Source: Acidobacteriota bacterium (GTDB lineage: Bacteria > Acidobacteriota > Thermoanaerobaculia > Thermoanaerobaculales > Sulfomarinibacteraceae). From it: a DNA stretch of 47,112 bases. The stretch covers positions 1 to 47,112 of the forward strand of contig WGCW01000139.1 of NCBI GenBank assembly GCA_015493585.1. Direction: 5' to 3'. This document shows, piece by piece, positions 8,636 through 16,886 of this stretch (positions are counted from its first letter, which is position 1; every line of letters starts with the position of its first letter). The notes under the pieces are model-generated. The model was not told the DNA's origin. It did no database searches and saw only the letters and a program-made list of their open reading frames with translations. A program made the translations under genes and the position numbers.

Positions 8636-9319
8636 TTACAGATCGGCCAGGAGATGGATGCGCTGGAGCCTGATGAGGCCAGCGGAGGCCAAGGTCTCCA
8701 GGTCCTGGGTGGCCAGGTTGATCAGGTCGGTTTCGGGAAGGTCTGTTTGGGTGATCTCGGAACCACGCAGGATCCCGAAACCGGTTGCGCCGGCCGACGG
8801 CGCGGGCCGGCGGCTGACGGTCCGGGCCAGATCGATGAGATCCGTCCACCGCTCTCCGGGAAGGTTCGGCTGGGTCGTCAGCGGATAGATGAGGTACCCG
8901 ACGCGGGCGGTCAGGCCGGCTTTGCGCAGGACCGCGGAGCGGCTGGTCATACTGAGCACCCGCTGGGCAACGACGTACGACTGCTCCGGGTCGAGATCAC
9001 GGACCAGCGCGAGAAACTCGTTGGGGCCAAAACGTCCGAGGATGTCCGAGTCGCGGAGGGCCCGGCGCAGGGAGGTAAAGAACTCGAGGTGGATCGATTC
9101 CAGGGTTGCCTCATCGGGGAAGATCTGGGTGTCCTCGAGCGGGACGATCCGGATCAGGTACAGCCCGATGAACAGCGGGGGAAGCTCCTCATCGGGTGTT
9201 GGCCCCCAGCCCATGGCGCGCCGCTGCGTCAGACGGATCTCATACGGCAGCAGAATGTGAAAGAAGCGGGTGTCCGCTTCCGGGAAAGCTTCGGGGGGGT
9301 CTTTTCTCACTCGATCCAT
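8636..9319 (-). CDS. Degenerate GGDEF-domain protein
   Basis: The product is 227 residues from ATG 9319. The middle (about 45-160) follows the diguanylate cyclase fold: a helix with FFTSLRRALRDSDILGRFGPNEFLALVRDLD, then AQRVLSM, then a VGYLIYPL strand equivalent to the usual SIGVAxYP. The active-site signature GG(D/E)EF reads GPNEF, so the catalytic and metal-binding residues are missing and c-di-GMP synthesis is unlikely. A role as a nucleotide receptor or protein-interaction module is possible. The last 60 residues are not recognisable. A GAGGA-containing stretch precedes the chosen start. It lies 31 bases downstream of the patatin gene in the same direction, so they probably share a transcript. 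Confidence 0.7.
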   Translation of the reverse strand: MDRVRKDPPEAFPEADTRFFHILLPYEIRLTQRRAMGWGPTPDEELPPLFIGLYLIRIVPLEDTQIFPDEATLESIHLEFFTSLRRALRDSDILGRFGPNEFLALVRDLDPEQSYVVAQRVLSMTSRSAVLRKAGLTARVGYLIYPLTTQPNLPGERWTDLIDLARTVSRRPAPSAGATGFGILRGSEITQTDLPETDLINLATQDLETLASAGLIRLQRIHLLADL

Positions 9320-9350
9320 CACCTGATCCTCGCAGAATTCATCCCTCCGG

Positions 9351-10454
9351 TCAATCGCCGGGGCGAGCGGAGACGATCCGGTGAAACTCCGTGTGCTCGG
9401 CCAGCCACCGTCCGTACCCGTGCACGAGCTGCAGGAGCTCTCCGTTGCGATCAAGGTCGCCGGGGAACTCCAAGCTGACATCGGCATCCTTCCGGCCGGT
9501 AAAGGCGCGCCACGATTCGGGCGTCGGCTGGATGATCCTGAGGCGCATCCCACGGTAGGCCTCCGATCCCGGAAGAGCGGCCGCCAGCTTTTTGGCCAGG
9601 AGATGGCTCTTCACGTCCGCGGTATCCGAGACGAGCTCGGCGTAGAGGCCGGCCAGAGCGTTGGCCCGGATGAACATCGCCAGATCATTTTGGAAGATCT
9701 CGTTGGTCAGGATCTCCTCGGCTCTCAGGCCAAGCTCGAGCAGGCCGTGAAACTCACGATCGGCCCCTGCGGGGTCCTGCGGAGAGGCGAGGACGACATC
9801 GATCGTATCGAGATCGGCTCCGCTCTGCTTCGCCGCGCCGATCGCATCGGCCAGCGGCGTGATGTTCCGGACGCCCCCGTCGACGAATTGCAGCCGCCGG
9901 CCGGAGCAGCGGGCTCCGGGAGCGTTGAGGACGAGCTCGACGGGATCGAACGCGAGCGGAATCGCCGTCGAGGCGAGGACCAAGGGCACGATGCTGCCAG
10001 GCTCGACATCAGTCGTGGGATCGGCGGCCACGTATTCCCCGGTCTGGAGGCAGACCACGCCGATGCGAAGCGTGTGGCCGAGTGTGTGCAGCCGTTGAGC
10101 CAGGCCGGCCGCAAACGGCTCGAGGATTTCGGCGAGCTCCCGGTTGTCGTAGAGGCCGTCCGTCGCCCGGAGGTCGGCGTAGGTCAGGAGGCCGGGCGCA
10201 ATCGCATGGACGGCGAGATTGGCCGCGTCGAGTTTGGAACGGAAGGCCGGCATCCCGCGCCGCGCCTGATCGACCCAGAGCCTCGCCATCTCCTGGATCC
10301 GGTTCTGCGCGGCCATGAAGACGTTGAGCGCCCCGGCCGACACCCCGCAGTACACCGTCCACCCGCCGTCCCCAGCTTCAGCCAAACGATGGACGACGCC
10401 AGCCTCGAAGATCCCCTTGACCCCTCCGCCGGAAAGAACGAGCGCCCGTGCCAT
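9351..10454 (-). CDS. Patatin-like phospholipase
   Basis: This is a 367-residue Ser/Asp-dyad lipid acyl hydrolase. It has the oxyanion-hole glycine motif LSGGGVKGIFEAG near the N-terminus, the nucleophile elbow GVSAG with Ser39, STAIPLAF, and the catalytic Asp in FVDGGVRN (Asp192). All four hallmark blocks are in the normal order, so it should be active on phospholipid or lipid esters, probably on the cytosolic face. I chose ATG 10454 (MARALVLSGGG), because the twelve residues that an upstream start (10490) would add are not conserved. The DUF3179 selenoprotein gene lies 84 bases upstream and the degenerate GGDEF gene 31 bases downstream, all on one strand. No function linking the three is obvious. 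Confidence 0.88.
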   Translation of the reverse strand: MARALVLSGGGVKGIFEAGVVHRLAEAGDGGWTVYCGVSAGALNVFMAAQNRIQEMARLWVDQARRGMPAFRSKLDAANLAVHAIAPGLLTYADLRATDGLYDNRELAEILEPFAAGLAQRLHTLGHTLRIGVVCLQTGEYVAADPTTDVEPGSIVPLVLASTAIPLAFDPVELVLNAPGARCSGRRLQFVDGGVRNITPLADAIGAAKQSGADLDTIDVVLASPQDPAGADREFHGLLELGLRAEEILTNEIFQNDLAMFIRANALAGLYAELVSDTADVKSHLLAKKLAAALPGSEAYRGMRLRIIQPTPESWRAFTGRKDADVSLEFPGDLDRNGELLQLVHGYGRWLAEHTEFHRIVSARPGD

Positions 10455-10538
10455 GGTGCTAGGGTACCGCGCCCGTACCGGATCCTCCACCTACGGCAAG
10501 CGCCGGGGACAGGCCCGGTCCGTTATCGAGGCATGAGA

Positions 10539-11567
10539 TCAGTCGACGACTCGTGTGTTTGGGAAAAAGCAGCTCCAGGCAAACCAGTAGGCGACGTGAA
10601 CTTTAACTGGTTTGAGAACAGCTCCCCGGTGAGGACCGGATATTGCTCGGCCCGTGTCGAGCTTCCAGAGCCCTCCATGATCGTCAACGGCCCATCCCTT
10701 CCTTGGAGCAGGTTTCAAGTGGATCTGCGTGCCCGGTGCGCCGGCGCGGTATGCGCGGATCCCCCCATCCCCCCCTGCAACGACCAGGACCCCGGAGCGG
10801 CCAATCTGGACGGGAACGATCTTCCGTCTGCGGATGACTCCGCTGGTGATGGCCACCGCCTCACCATCAACGTGAACCCCGTAGACGAGCTCCTTGCCCG
10901 GGAGTCTGCCCCTGAGCCAGTGTGATCGGAAAAGCCCGATTTTCTTCGGGTTGTCGAAGTAACTATGATAGGGAGATGAGGTGACTTGGGTTTCTTTCTT
11001 GAGGAGCCATGTGCCTGGATGATCGTTCCTCCACGCTCTCCATGTCGTTTGCACGGCCGGCAGACTCTGAAGCTGAACACCCTTGAGCGGACCGATAATG
11101 CCGATGCCGAGGACATGGCTCCACTTCGTGTGCGTCTCCGCATCCTTCATCACCATGCTGTTTCGCCACAGCGCTCCAGAGACCAGAAATGTCAGGGTCA
11201 TCGTGTCACGCTTGCGGACGTAGACCACGCCCGTGTGGCAAAGGGGTCACCAGGTGGCCGCGATGGCGGTGCCCGAGATCGTGTCGTTGACGATTTCGTG
11301 CGCATCGAGCTGCCACAGCGAGTAGGCGTGCGACTCCCCGTCCACGGTGACGCCCAGGACCGGCTCACCGGGTTTCATTTGCGCGTCGGCCTGCCGTCCG
11401 CGGACGAACTTCGGGTGTAGGATGGCCGGAATGGCGTTCACGGGAAGCACCTGGTACACCGGATCCCCCCGAACCTCGGCAATGATCTTCGGTGCGGGGC
11501 GCTGTGCCAGAACCCACATGGGGAGGGCCAACATGAGAACGGTTGTGGCAACGATCCGGTGACTCAT
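10539..11567 (-). CDS. DUF3179-family exported protein, probable selenoprotein (in-frame TGA = Sec107)
   Basis: The coding frame runs from ATG 11567 (GGAGGT ahead of it) to the stop at 10539 and is interrupted only by TGA at 11247-11249, codon 107. Read through, it is 342 residues. A signal peptide (about 1-21, ending VLA) indicates export. Before the TGA come IPAILHPKFV, PVLGVTVDGESHAYSL and HEIVNDTISG. After it, in the same frame, come PLCHTGVVYV, FLVSGALWRNSMVM, AISGP-type repeats and YWFAWSCFFPNT. Together they give one complete DUF3179 protein. The family motif TY/WCPLC aligns as TW-TGA-PLC, so the TGA replaces the first Cys of a CxxC pair. A matching SECIS-type hairpin follows. The family function is unknown; a UxxC pair suggests periplasmic redox chemistry. 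A sequencing error or nonsense mutation is the alternative, but neither explains the hairpin. Confidence 0.85.
11215..11233 (-). promoter_or_regulatory. Candidate bacterial SECIS element
   Basis: In the mRNA, CGGGCGU pairs perfectly with ACGUCCG (7 bp, one G-U), closing a five-base loop GGUCU. The stem begins 13 bases after the UGA and the loop guanines are bases 21-22 after it. Known bacterial SECIS hairpins lie just downstream of UGA with a guanine-bearing apical loop about 16-37 bases away; the E. coli fdhF loop also begins GGUCU. SelB would bind here to deliver Sec-tRNA. Confidence 0.75.
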
Positions 11568-11587
11568 GGTACCTCCGATCACACCTA

Positions 11588-11616
11588 AATATACGAATGC
11601 GGGTGCGTGATGTTTC
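11588..11616 (-). promoter_or_regulatory. Candidate sigma70-type promoter of the DUF3179 gene
   Basis: On the minus strand GAAACA (11611-11616) and TATATT (11588-11593) are separated by 17 bases. The predicted start would be about 14 bases before the ATG, just enough to include the GGAGGT site. The -35 is only a half match. Confidence 0.35.
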
Positions 11617-11742
11617 TCTCAGTTCCAGAGGCGGTCGGGTGGTTCTTCCTTACCACAAGTTGCGAGCGGCGGAGGCCATGCCATGTGAGGTTTCAAATAG
11701 TGGTATTGACTGCCGCAGCCGGGGGTGTAGTCTGGGCGTATC

Positions 11743-12420
11743 ATGATGCGGAGAACGGTCAACCTTGACTGGGTTACGGCGTTTTTTTCAATTTTCGTCT
11801 CCGCCGTAGCTTCTGTATCTGTCGCATTCATTGTCAGCCACGCAACGATAAAGGCGGCCCTCCCGGCCAATGCGGCGCAGTACATACGCATTGTTGGTGA
11901 CAAAACTCTTTCGCCGGCATCACGATTGCTTGCTCTGACGGCGATGTACAAGAAGAACTTAGTCGACCCGGACGCGCTCTTTGATGCTGCGTATGACCTG
12001 GAGAATGAGAGCAATCAACGACTCTCGCTTCAACTTCTTTACGTGGTTGGGCGCTCAGATGAAAGCTTGCCTCAATCGCCCATTGGTTACGTCGATGCGC
12101 CGGGAGGATTGAGCGTGCGAGCAAGCAACGGCATGTATCAAGTCAATGGCTGGGCGATCGACGACAACGGAGTCAAACGAGTCGAGTTAAAGATAGATTC
12201 GACAATTGAACGGTATCCGTGTAGCAGGAACCGAGTACGCCCCGATATTGAGAAGCTTTTCCCAAACTTCAGCGACTCGTATCACAGACTGCACAGCGGT
12301 TTCTCATACTGTATTCCGGTGGGCGCTCTGAGCCCTGGCGTTCACCATGTCTCAGTAATGGTCTTTGACAAGGATTTTCATTTTCGAGAGATCTTCTCTC
12401 GGGACATCACATTCAAATGA
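11743..12420 (+). CDS. Unidentified membrane-anchored protein with a beta-sandwich-like C-terminal domain
   Basis: I do not recognise this 225-residue protein as a named family. Residues about 9-32 form one hydrophobic helix (FFSIFVSAVASVSVAFIV), probably an uncleaved anchor with the rest outside the cytosol. Residues about 105-222 contain IGYVDAPGG, VNGWAIDDNGVKRVELKID, RPDIEKLFPNF and LSPGVHHVSVMVFD. This pattern recurs in bacterial extracellular Ig-like modules (GWAxDDxGV...RPDV...GxHxxxV). Codon choice is visibly more AT-rich than in neighbouring genes, with many AAT, TCA and TAT codons, suggesting recent acquisition. It stands alone, divergent from the DUF3179 gene, with no clear ribosome binding site. 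A TTGACT (11706-11711) upstream could be its -35. Role unknown. Confidence 0.6.
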   Translation: MMRRTVNLDWVTAFFSIFVSAVASVSVAFIVSHATIKAALPANAAQYIRIVGDKTLSPASRLLALTAMYKKNLVDPDALFDAAYDLENESNQRLSLQLLYVVGRSDESLPQSPIGYVDAPGGLSVRASNGMYQVNGWAIDDNGVKRVELKIDSTIERYPCSRNRVRPDIEKLFPNFSDSYHRLHSGFSYCIPVGALSPGVHHVSVMVFDKDFHFREIFSRDITFK

Positions 12421-12548
12421 ATGATGGAATTGCCCGGCGCTCTCGCCGAGATCATTGTCGAAGCGCTTCTCATCGGGTTCAGGGTCCTCATGCGGAACCA
12501 TGGTAAGAGAACCGCGAGTTTCCAAGGGCTTTCGCGTGCGGCGCCGAA

Positions 12549-13487
12549 TCAGGCAAAGAGATCGTCGAGCCGGTGGAGGATCTCGTCTGGGACGGTGGCT
12601 TCTTCGGCGCCGAGGTTCTCCTCGAGCTGGGCGAGCGAGGTGACGCCAATGATGGCGCTGCTGATCTCGGAATGCGCCAGGACCCAGGCGAGGGCGAGCT
12701 GTGCCCGGCTCAGACCGGCGTCATCGGCCAACTCCCGCATGGCCAGGACGCGGCGGCGGTTTTCCCCGGTCCACAGCCGGCTGGTGAACTGGGGCAGCCG
12801 GTCGAAACGCGAGCCCTTGGGGATGCCCTCGTCGTACTTGCCGGTCAGGAGCCCCTGTCCAAGCGGGCTCCAGACGACGAGCCCCGTGCCGAGCTCGGCG
12901 GCCAAAGGGAAGAGCTCCTGCTCGATCCGGCGATGGAGGAGCGAGTATTCCGGCTGCTCGACCACAGGGGGATGCCAGCCGTTGGCGCGGGCCAGCTCGA
13001 CGGCAGCCCGAACCATGCTGGCGGGCCATTCCGACGTGCCCCAGTAGAGCACCTTGCCCCGGTCGATCAGATCAGAGAAGGCTCGCACGGTCTCTTCGAG
13101 CGGGGTTGCAGGATCGGGCCGGTGCGCGTAGTAGAGATCGATGTACTCCATCTCAAGCCGCGCCAGGCTGCGGTCGATCGATGCGTGCACGTGCTTGCGG
13201 GAAAGCCCCCGGTCGTTGGGATCGTCCGACATCGGGAAGAAGACTTTGGACGAAATGACGAGCGTCTCCCGGGGCAGCTCCCTGAGCACGTTCCCCATGC
13301 GCCGCTCAGCCTCGCCGTGCGCGTAGATGTCCGCGATGTCAAACGTCGTGATTCCAGCCTCGTACGCCCTGAGCAGAATCGCCCGGATCGTCTGCGCCTC
13401 GCGAACCGTCGCACCAAAGGTCGTCCACCCTCCAAGGGCGAGGCTGGAGACCTGAAGACCCCACTTTCCCAGACTGCGGTACTGCAT
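12549..13487 (-). CDS. Aldo/keto reductase (KCNAB-like)
   Basis: This is a 312-residue NADPH-dependent TIM-barrel oxidoreductase. It begins MQYRSLGKWGLQVSSLALGG, typical of the potassium-channel beta-subunit-like branch. The catalytic tetrad is present: Asp in TTFDIAD and Tyr in IYAHGE (about 50 and 55), Lys in VISSKV (about 81) and His in YYAHRPD (about 122). YWGTSEW, QPEYSLLHR and the C-terminal cofactor loop AIIGVTSLAQLEEN are also standard. Substrate cannot be told from sequence. Two ATG codons occur in tandem; I chose 13487 for its better spacing from GGGAGGCG. It sits 89 bases downstream of uvrA on the same strand and may be read from the same transcript. The 128 bases between it and the orphan gene end hold nothing I can define. 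Confidence 0.93.
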   Translation of the reverse strand: MQYRSLGKWGLQVSSLALGGWTTFGATVREAQTIRAILLRAYEAGITTFDIADIYAHGEAERRMGNVLRELPRETLVISSKVFFPMSDDPNDRGLSRKHVHASIDRSLARLEMEYIDLYYAHRPDPATPLEETVRAFSDLIDRGKVLYWGTSEWPASMVRAAVELARANGWHPPVVEQPEYSLLHRRIEQELFPLAAELGTGLVVWSPLGQGLLTGKYDEGIPKGSRFDRLPQFTSRLWTGENRRRVLAMRELADDAGLSRAQLALAWVLAHSEISSAIIGVTSLAQLEENLGAEEATVPDEILHRLDDLFA

Positions 13488-13576
13488 CATCGCCTCCCAC
13501 CCGCATCAGCGGTGCTTTCCACCCGAGCATACCGTGTCAGATCGGCGAGGAGAAATGTGGGCGCGGCGAGCCGTGG

Positions 13577-16420
13577 TTAGAGGAGCGGTGCGAGGAACTG
13601 GCCGGTGGAGGACGCGGGGCAGGCGGCGACCTGCTCGGGGGTGCCCTCGATGACGAGGCGGCCGCCCTCTTCTCCGCCTTCGGGGCCGAGGTCGATGATC
13701 CAGTCGGCGGTCTTGATCACATCGAGGTTGTGCTCGATGACGACGACGGTGTTGCCTCGATCGACGAGGGCGTGGAGAACGGTCAGGAGCTTGCGGATGT
13801 CGTCGAAGTGCAGTCCGGTCGTTGGCTCGTCGAGGAGGTAGAGCGTCTTCCCGGTGGCCCGTTTGGCCAGCTCGCGCGAGAGCTTGATGCGTTGAGCCTC
13901 TCCTCCGGAGAGCGTCGTCGCCGGTTGACCAAGCTTGAGGTAGCCGAGGCCGACGGCGATCAGCGTATCCAGGATCCGTGCGATGCGCGGGACGGGTCCA
14001 AAGAGCTCGCGGGCCTCTTCGACCGTCAATGCCAACACATCCGCGATACTCAGGCCCCGGTAGCGGACCTGCAACGTTTCGCGGTTGTACCGTGTACCGT
14101 GGCAGACGTCACACGTGACGAAGACATCGGGTAAGAAATGCATCTCGATGCGCAGGCGGCCGGCACCCTGGCACGCTTCGCAGCGGCCGCCCCTGACGTT
14201 GAAGCTGAAGCGGCCCGGTTTGTAGCCGCGGGCGCGCGCCTCAGTCGTTGCGGCGAAGAGCTGGCGGATCGGATCGAAGACCTTCGTGTACGTGGCGGGG
14301 TTGGAGCGCGGCGTCCGGCCGATCGGGCTTTGATCAATCGCAATGACCTTGTCGAGGAGCTCGACGCCCTCGAGACCCGTGTGACGTCCCGGGCGGGCCA
14401 TCGTGCCGTAGAGAGAGCGGGCGACCGCTTTGTGGAGGATCTCGTTGACCAGCGTCGACTTGCCGGAGCCAGAAACCCCGGTCACGCAGATGAAGCGTCC
14501 CAGCGGAAAGGCGACGTCGATCTGTTTGAGGTTGTGCTCGGCCGCACCCCGGACGACGAGCGCCCGGCCATTCCCCTCGCGCCGCTTCGACGGGACGGGG
14601 ATGCTGAGCTCGCCCGAGAGGTAACGGCCGGTCAGCGACGCCGGGTTGGCGATGATCGCCTCCGGCGGGCCTTCGGCTACGACCCGTCCGCCGTGTGCCC
14701 CGGCGCCTGGGCCGAGGTCGATCACCCAATCGGCGGAGCGGATCGTCTCCTCATCGTGCTCGACGACGATGACGGTGTTGCCCAGGTCGCGCATCCCGGT
14801 CAAGGTATCGAGGAGCCGCCGGTTGTCCCGCTGGTGGAGCCCGATCGATGGCTCGTCGAGCACGTAGAGCACCCCCATCAGCTTCGAGCCCACCTGCGTC
14901 GCCAGCCGGATCCGCTGGCTCTCACCTCCCGAGAGGGTGCCTGCCATCCGGTCGAGCGTCAGGTAGTCGAGTCCGACCGCAACGAGAAATCCGAGCCGGT
15001 CCCGAATCTCCTGAAGGATCTTCGAGGCGATCTGACGGTCTCGCTCCGTCAGGTCGAGCTGCTCGAACCACGCGAGGGCACGGCGGACTGGGAGCGCCGT
15101 GACCTCGGCCAGGTTCGTACCACCGACCAGAACGGCCAGCGCCTCGGGTTTCAAGCGGGCTCCCGAGCAAGCCGGGCAGGGCGCGAACGACATGAACCGC
15201 TCGAGGTCCCGGCGCACCTCCTCGGAGGCCGTCTCCCGGTACCGGCGTTCCAGGAGCGGAACGAACCCCTCGAAGCGGTCGCGGTAGGTATAGGCACCCC
15301 TGCGCCCCTGCCACACGAAGTCGAGCTCGCCATCACTTCCGTACATGATCAGGCGGCGGATCTCCTCCGGCAGCCTGCGCCACGGGGTATGGAAATCGAA
15401 GCCGGCCTGCTCTGCGAGCTGCTCGAGCTGCTGCCGCCGCCACGAGCTCGATCCCGGTGAAAGCACCGCGAGGCAGCCAGAGGCGAGCGATCGCTCGGGA
15501 TCGGCGACCAGCTTCTCCGGATCGACCTCCCGGAGGAATCCCAGACCGGAACAGGTGGGGCACGCGCCCTGGGGAGAGTTGAACGAGAAGAGGCGGGGAG
15601 AGACTTCTTCGAGCGAGAAACCGCAGCGGGGACAGGCGTGACGAGATGAGAGCACGAGCTCCTCGCCGCCGTCCGCCGGGGCGATCCGCACGAGCCCTTC
15701 GCCAACCTTGAGCGCGGTTTCCAGCGACGCCGTCAGGCGTCCGGCGATCCCTTCGCGGACAGAGAGACGGTCGATCACAACCTCAATCGTGTGCTTGCGT
15801 TGCTTGTCGAGCGGTGGCGGTTCGGAGATTTCGACAACCTCACCGTCCACACGAGCCCGGATGAACCCCTCCCGCACCATCTGCTCGAAGAGCTTCCGGT
15901 GCTCCCCCTTGCGGCCGGACACGACCGGCGCCAGCACGAGGAACCGGGTTCCCGGCTTGAGCGCCAGCACGCGGTCGGCCATCTGATCGACGGTCTGAGG
16001 CTGGATCGGGATGCCGCACGAAGGGCAGTGAGGGACGCCGATCGACGCCCAGAGCAGGCGGAGGTAATCGTAGATCTCCGTCACGGTCCCAACCGTCGAG
16101 CGCGGGTTACGGGAGGTCGTCTTCTGCTCGATCGAGATTGCGGGAGAGAGCCCTTCGATCGTATCGACATCGGGCTTTTCCATCTGCTCGAGGAACTGGC
16201 GGGCATACGCCGAGAGTGATTCGACGTACCGGCGTTGTCCTTCGGCAAAGAGCGTGTCAAACGCCAGCGACGACTTCCCCGATCCGGAGACGCCAGTGAT
16301 CACGACGAGCCGGTTGCGGGGGATCTCGACGTCGATACCTGCGAGGTTGTGCTCACGGGCGCCGCGGATCGTAATTCTGTCGCGCATCGGTGTGCTCAAC
16401 CCCGGCCGGTCTGACGACAT
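13577..16420 (-). CDS. uvrA: UvrABC excinuclease subunit A
   Basis: UvrA scans DNA for bulky damage and loads UvrB. At 947 residues the length matches the family. It has two ABC ATPase halves: Walker [10 protein letters not shown] (about 43-51) and GVSGSGKST, each with an LSGGE signature, plus [13 protein letters not shown] and [13 protein letters not shown] Walker B regions. The zinc-binding pairs are visible as CPSC, CPRC with CPTC, and CEAC with [15 protein letters not shown]-type and [10 protein letters not shown] insertion motifs are present. I chose ATG 16420, with GAGGGA upstream and 4 bases after the smpB stop; ATG 16387 would begin right at the conserved [15 protein letters not shown]. 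It lies in a smpB-uvrA operon behind an HD-GYP gene. Confidence 0.97.
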   Translation of the reverse strand: MSSDRPGLSTPMRDRITIRGAREHNLAGIDVEIPRNRLVVITGVSGSGKSSLAFDTLFAEGQRRYVESLSAYARQFLEQMEKPDVDTIEGLSPAISIEQKTTSRNPRSTVGTVTEIYDYLRLLWASIGVPHCPSCGIPIQPQTVDQMADRVLALKPGTRFLVLAPVVSGRKGEHRKLFEQMVREGFIRARVDGEVVEISEPPPLDKQRKHTIEVVIDRLSVREGIAGRLTASLETALKVGEGLVRIAPADGGEELVLSSRHACPRCGFSLEEVSPRLFSFNSPQGACPTCSGLGFLREVDPEKLVADPERSLASGCLAVLSPGSSSWRRQQLEQLAEQAGFDFHTPWRRLPEEIRRLIMYGSDGELDFVWQGRRGAYTYRDRFEGFVPLLERRYRETASEEVRRDLERFMSFAPCPACSGARLKPEALAVLVGGTNLAEVTALPVRRALAWFEQLDLTERDRQIASKILQEIRDRLGFLVAVGLDYLTLDRMAGTLSGGESQRIRLATQVGSKLMGVLYVLDEPSIGLHQRDNRRLLDTLTGMRDLGNTVIVVEHDEETIRSADWVIDLGPGAGAHGGRVVAEGPPEAIIANPASLTGRYLSGELSIPVPSKRREGNGRALVVRGAAEHNLKQIDVAFPLGRFICVTGVSGSGKSTLVNEILHKAVARSLYGTMARPGRHTGLEGVELLDKVIAIDQSPIGRTPRSNPATYTKVFDPIRQLFAATTEARARGYKPGRFSFNVRGGRCEACQGAGRLRIEMHFLPDVFVTCDVCHGTRYNRETLQVRYRGLSIADVLALTVEEARELFGPVPRIARILDTLIAVGLGYLKLGQPATTLSGGEAQRIKLSRELAKRATGKTLYLLDEPTTGLHFDDIRKLLTVLHALVDRGNTVVVIEHNLDVIKTADWIIDLGPEGGEEGGRLVIEGTPEQVAACPASSTGQFLAPLL

Positions 16421-16424
16421 TCCC

Positions 16425-16886
16425 TCAACGCCGTTCCTTGATAGCCTGCTCGGCCTCACGGTCGAGCGTCCTGCGGCGCAGCGTCTCCCGCTTGTCGTAC
16501 AGGTGCTTGCCTTTGACGAGGGCAATCTCCACCTTGATCCAGTTGCCCTCGAGAAAGACCGAGAGCGGGACGACGGTCAGCCCCTTCTCCTGCACCTTAC
16601 CAGCCAGGCTGAGGATCTGATGTTTGTGCAGCAGGAGCCGCCGGCGGCGCAGCGGATCATGCCCGGCGTACCCGGCGTGCTCGTACGGGCTGATGTGGCA
16701 CCCGACGAGGAAGGCCTCACCGGCCTCGAAGGAGACGTAGCCCTCCTTGAGATTGATCCTGCCCTCGCGAATCGCCTTGACCTCGGTGCCGGTCAGCTCG
16801 ATACCCGCTTCCATCGTTTCTAAGATGTGATAGATGTGGCGGGCCTTCCGGTTGGTGGCGAGAACGGTGCGCTCCCCTTGCTTCAT
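16425..16886 (-). CDS. smpB: SsrA-binding protein SmpB
   Basis: SmpB escorts tmRNA to stalled ribosomes. The 153-residue product contains [29 protein letters not shown] near the N-terminus, [34 protein letters not shown], and the C-terminal [34 protein letters not shown]. All are canonical SmpB blocks, and the basic tail ([20 protein letters not shown]) enters the mRNA channel. The start overlaps the HD-GYP stop by 4 nt, and the stop is 4 bases before the uvrA start, so the three genes are tightly packed. No tmRNA gene is in the window. Confidence 0.97.
   Translation of the reverse strand: MKQGERTVLATNRKARHIYHILETMEAGIELTGTEVKAIREGRINLKEGYVSFEAGEAFLVGCHISPYEHAGYAGHDPLRRRRLLLHKHQILSLAGKVQEKGLTVVPLSVFLEGNWIKVEIALVKGKHLYDKRETLRRRTLDREAEQAIKERR

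Noticed and set aside
10539-11582. Reading the DUF3179 locus as a pseudogene or as two separate genes
   Set aside because: The frame is identical on both sides of a single TGA, the TGA sits on a conserved redox Cys, and a SECIS-like hairpin follows. A decayed gene would not be expected to keep all three.
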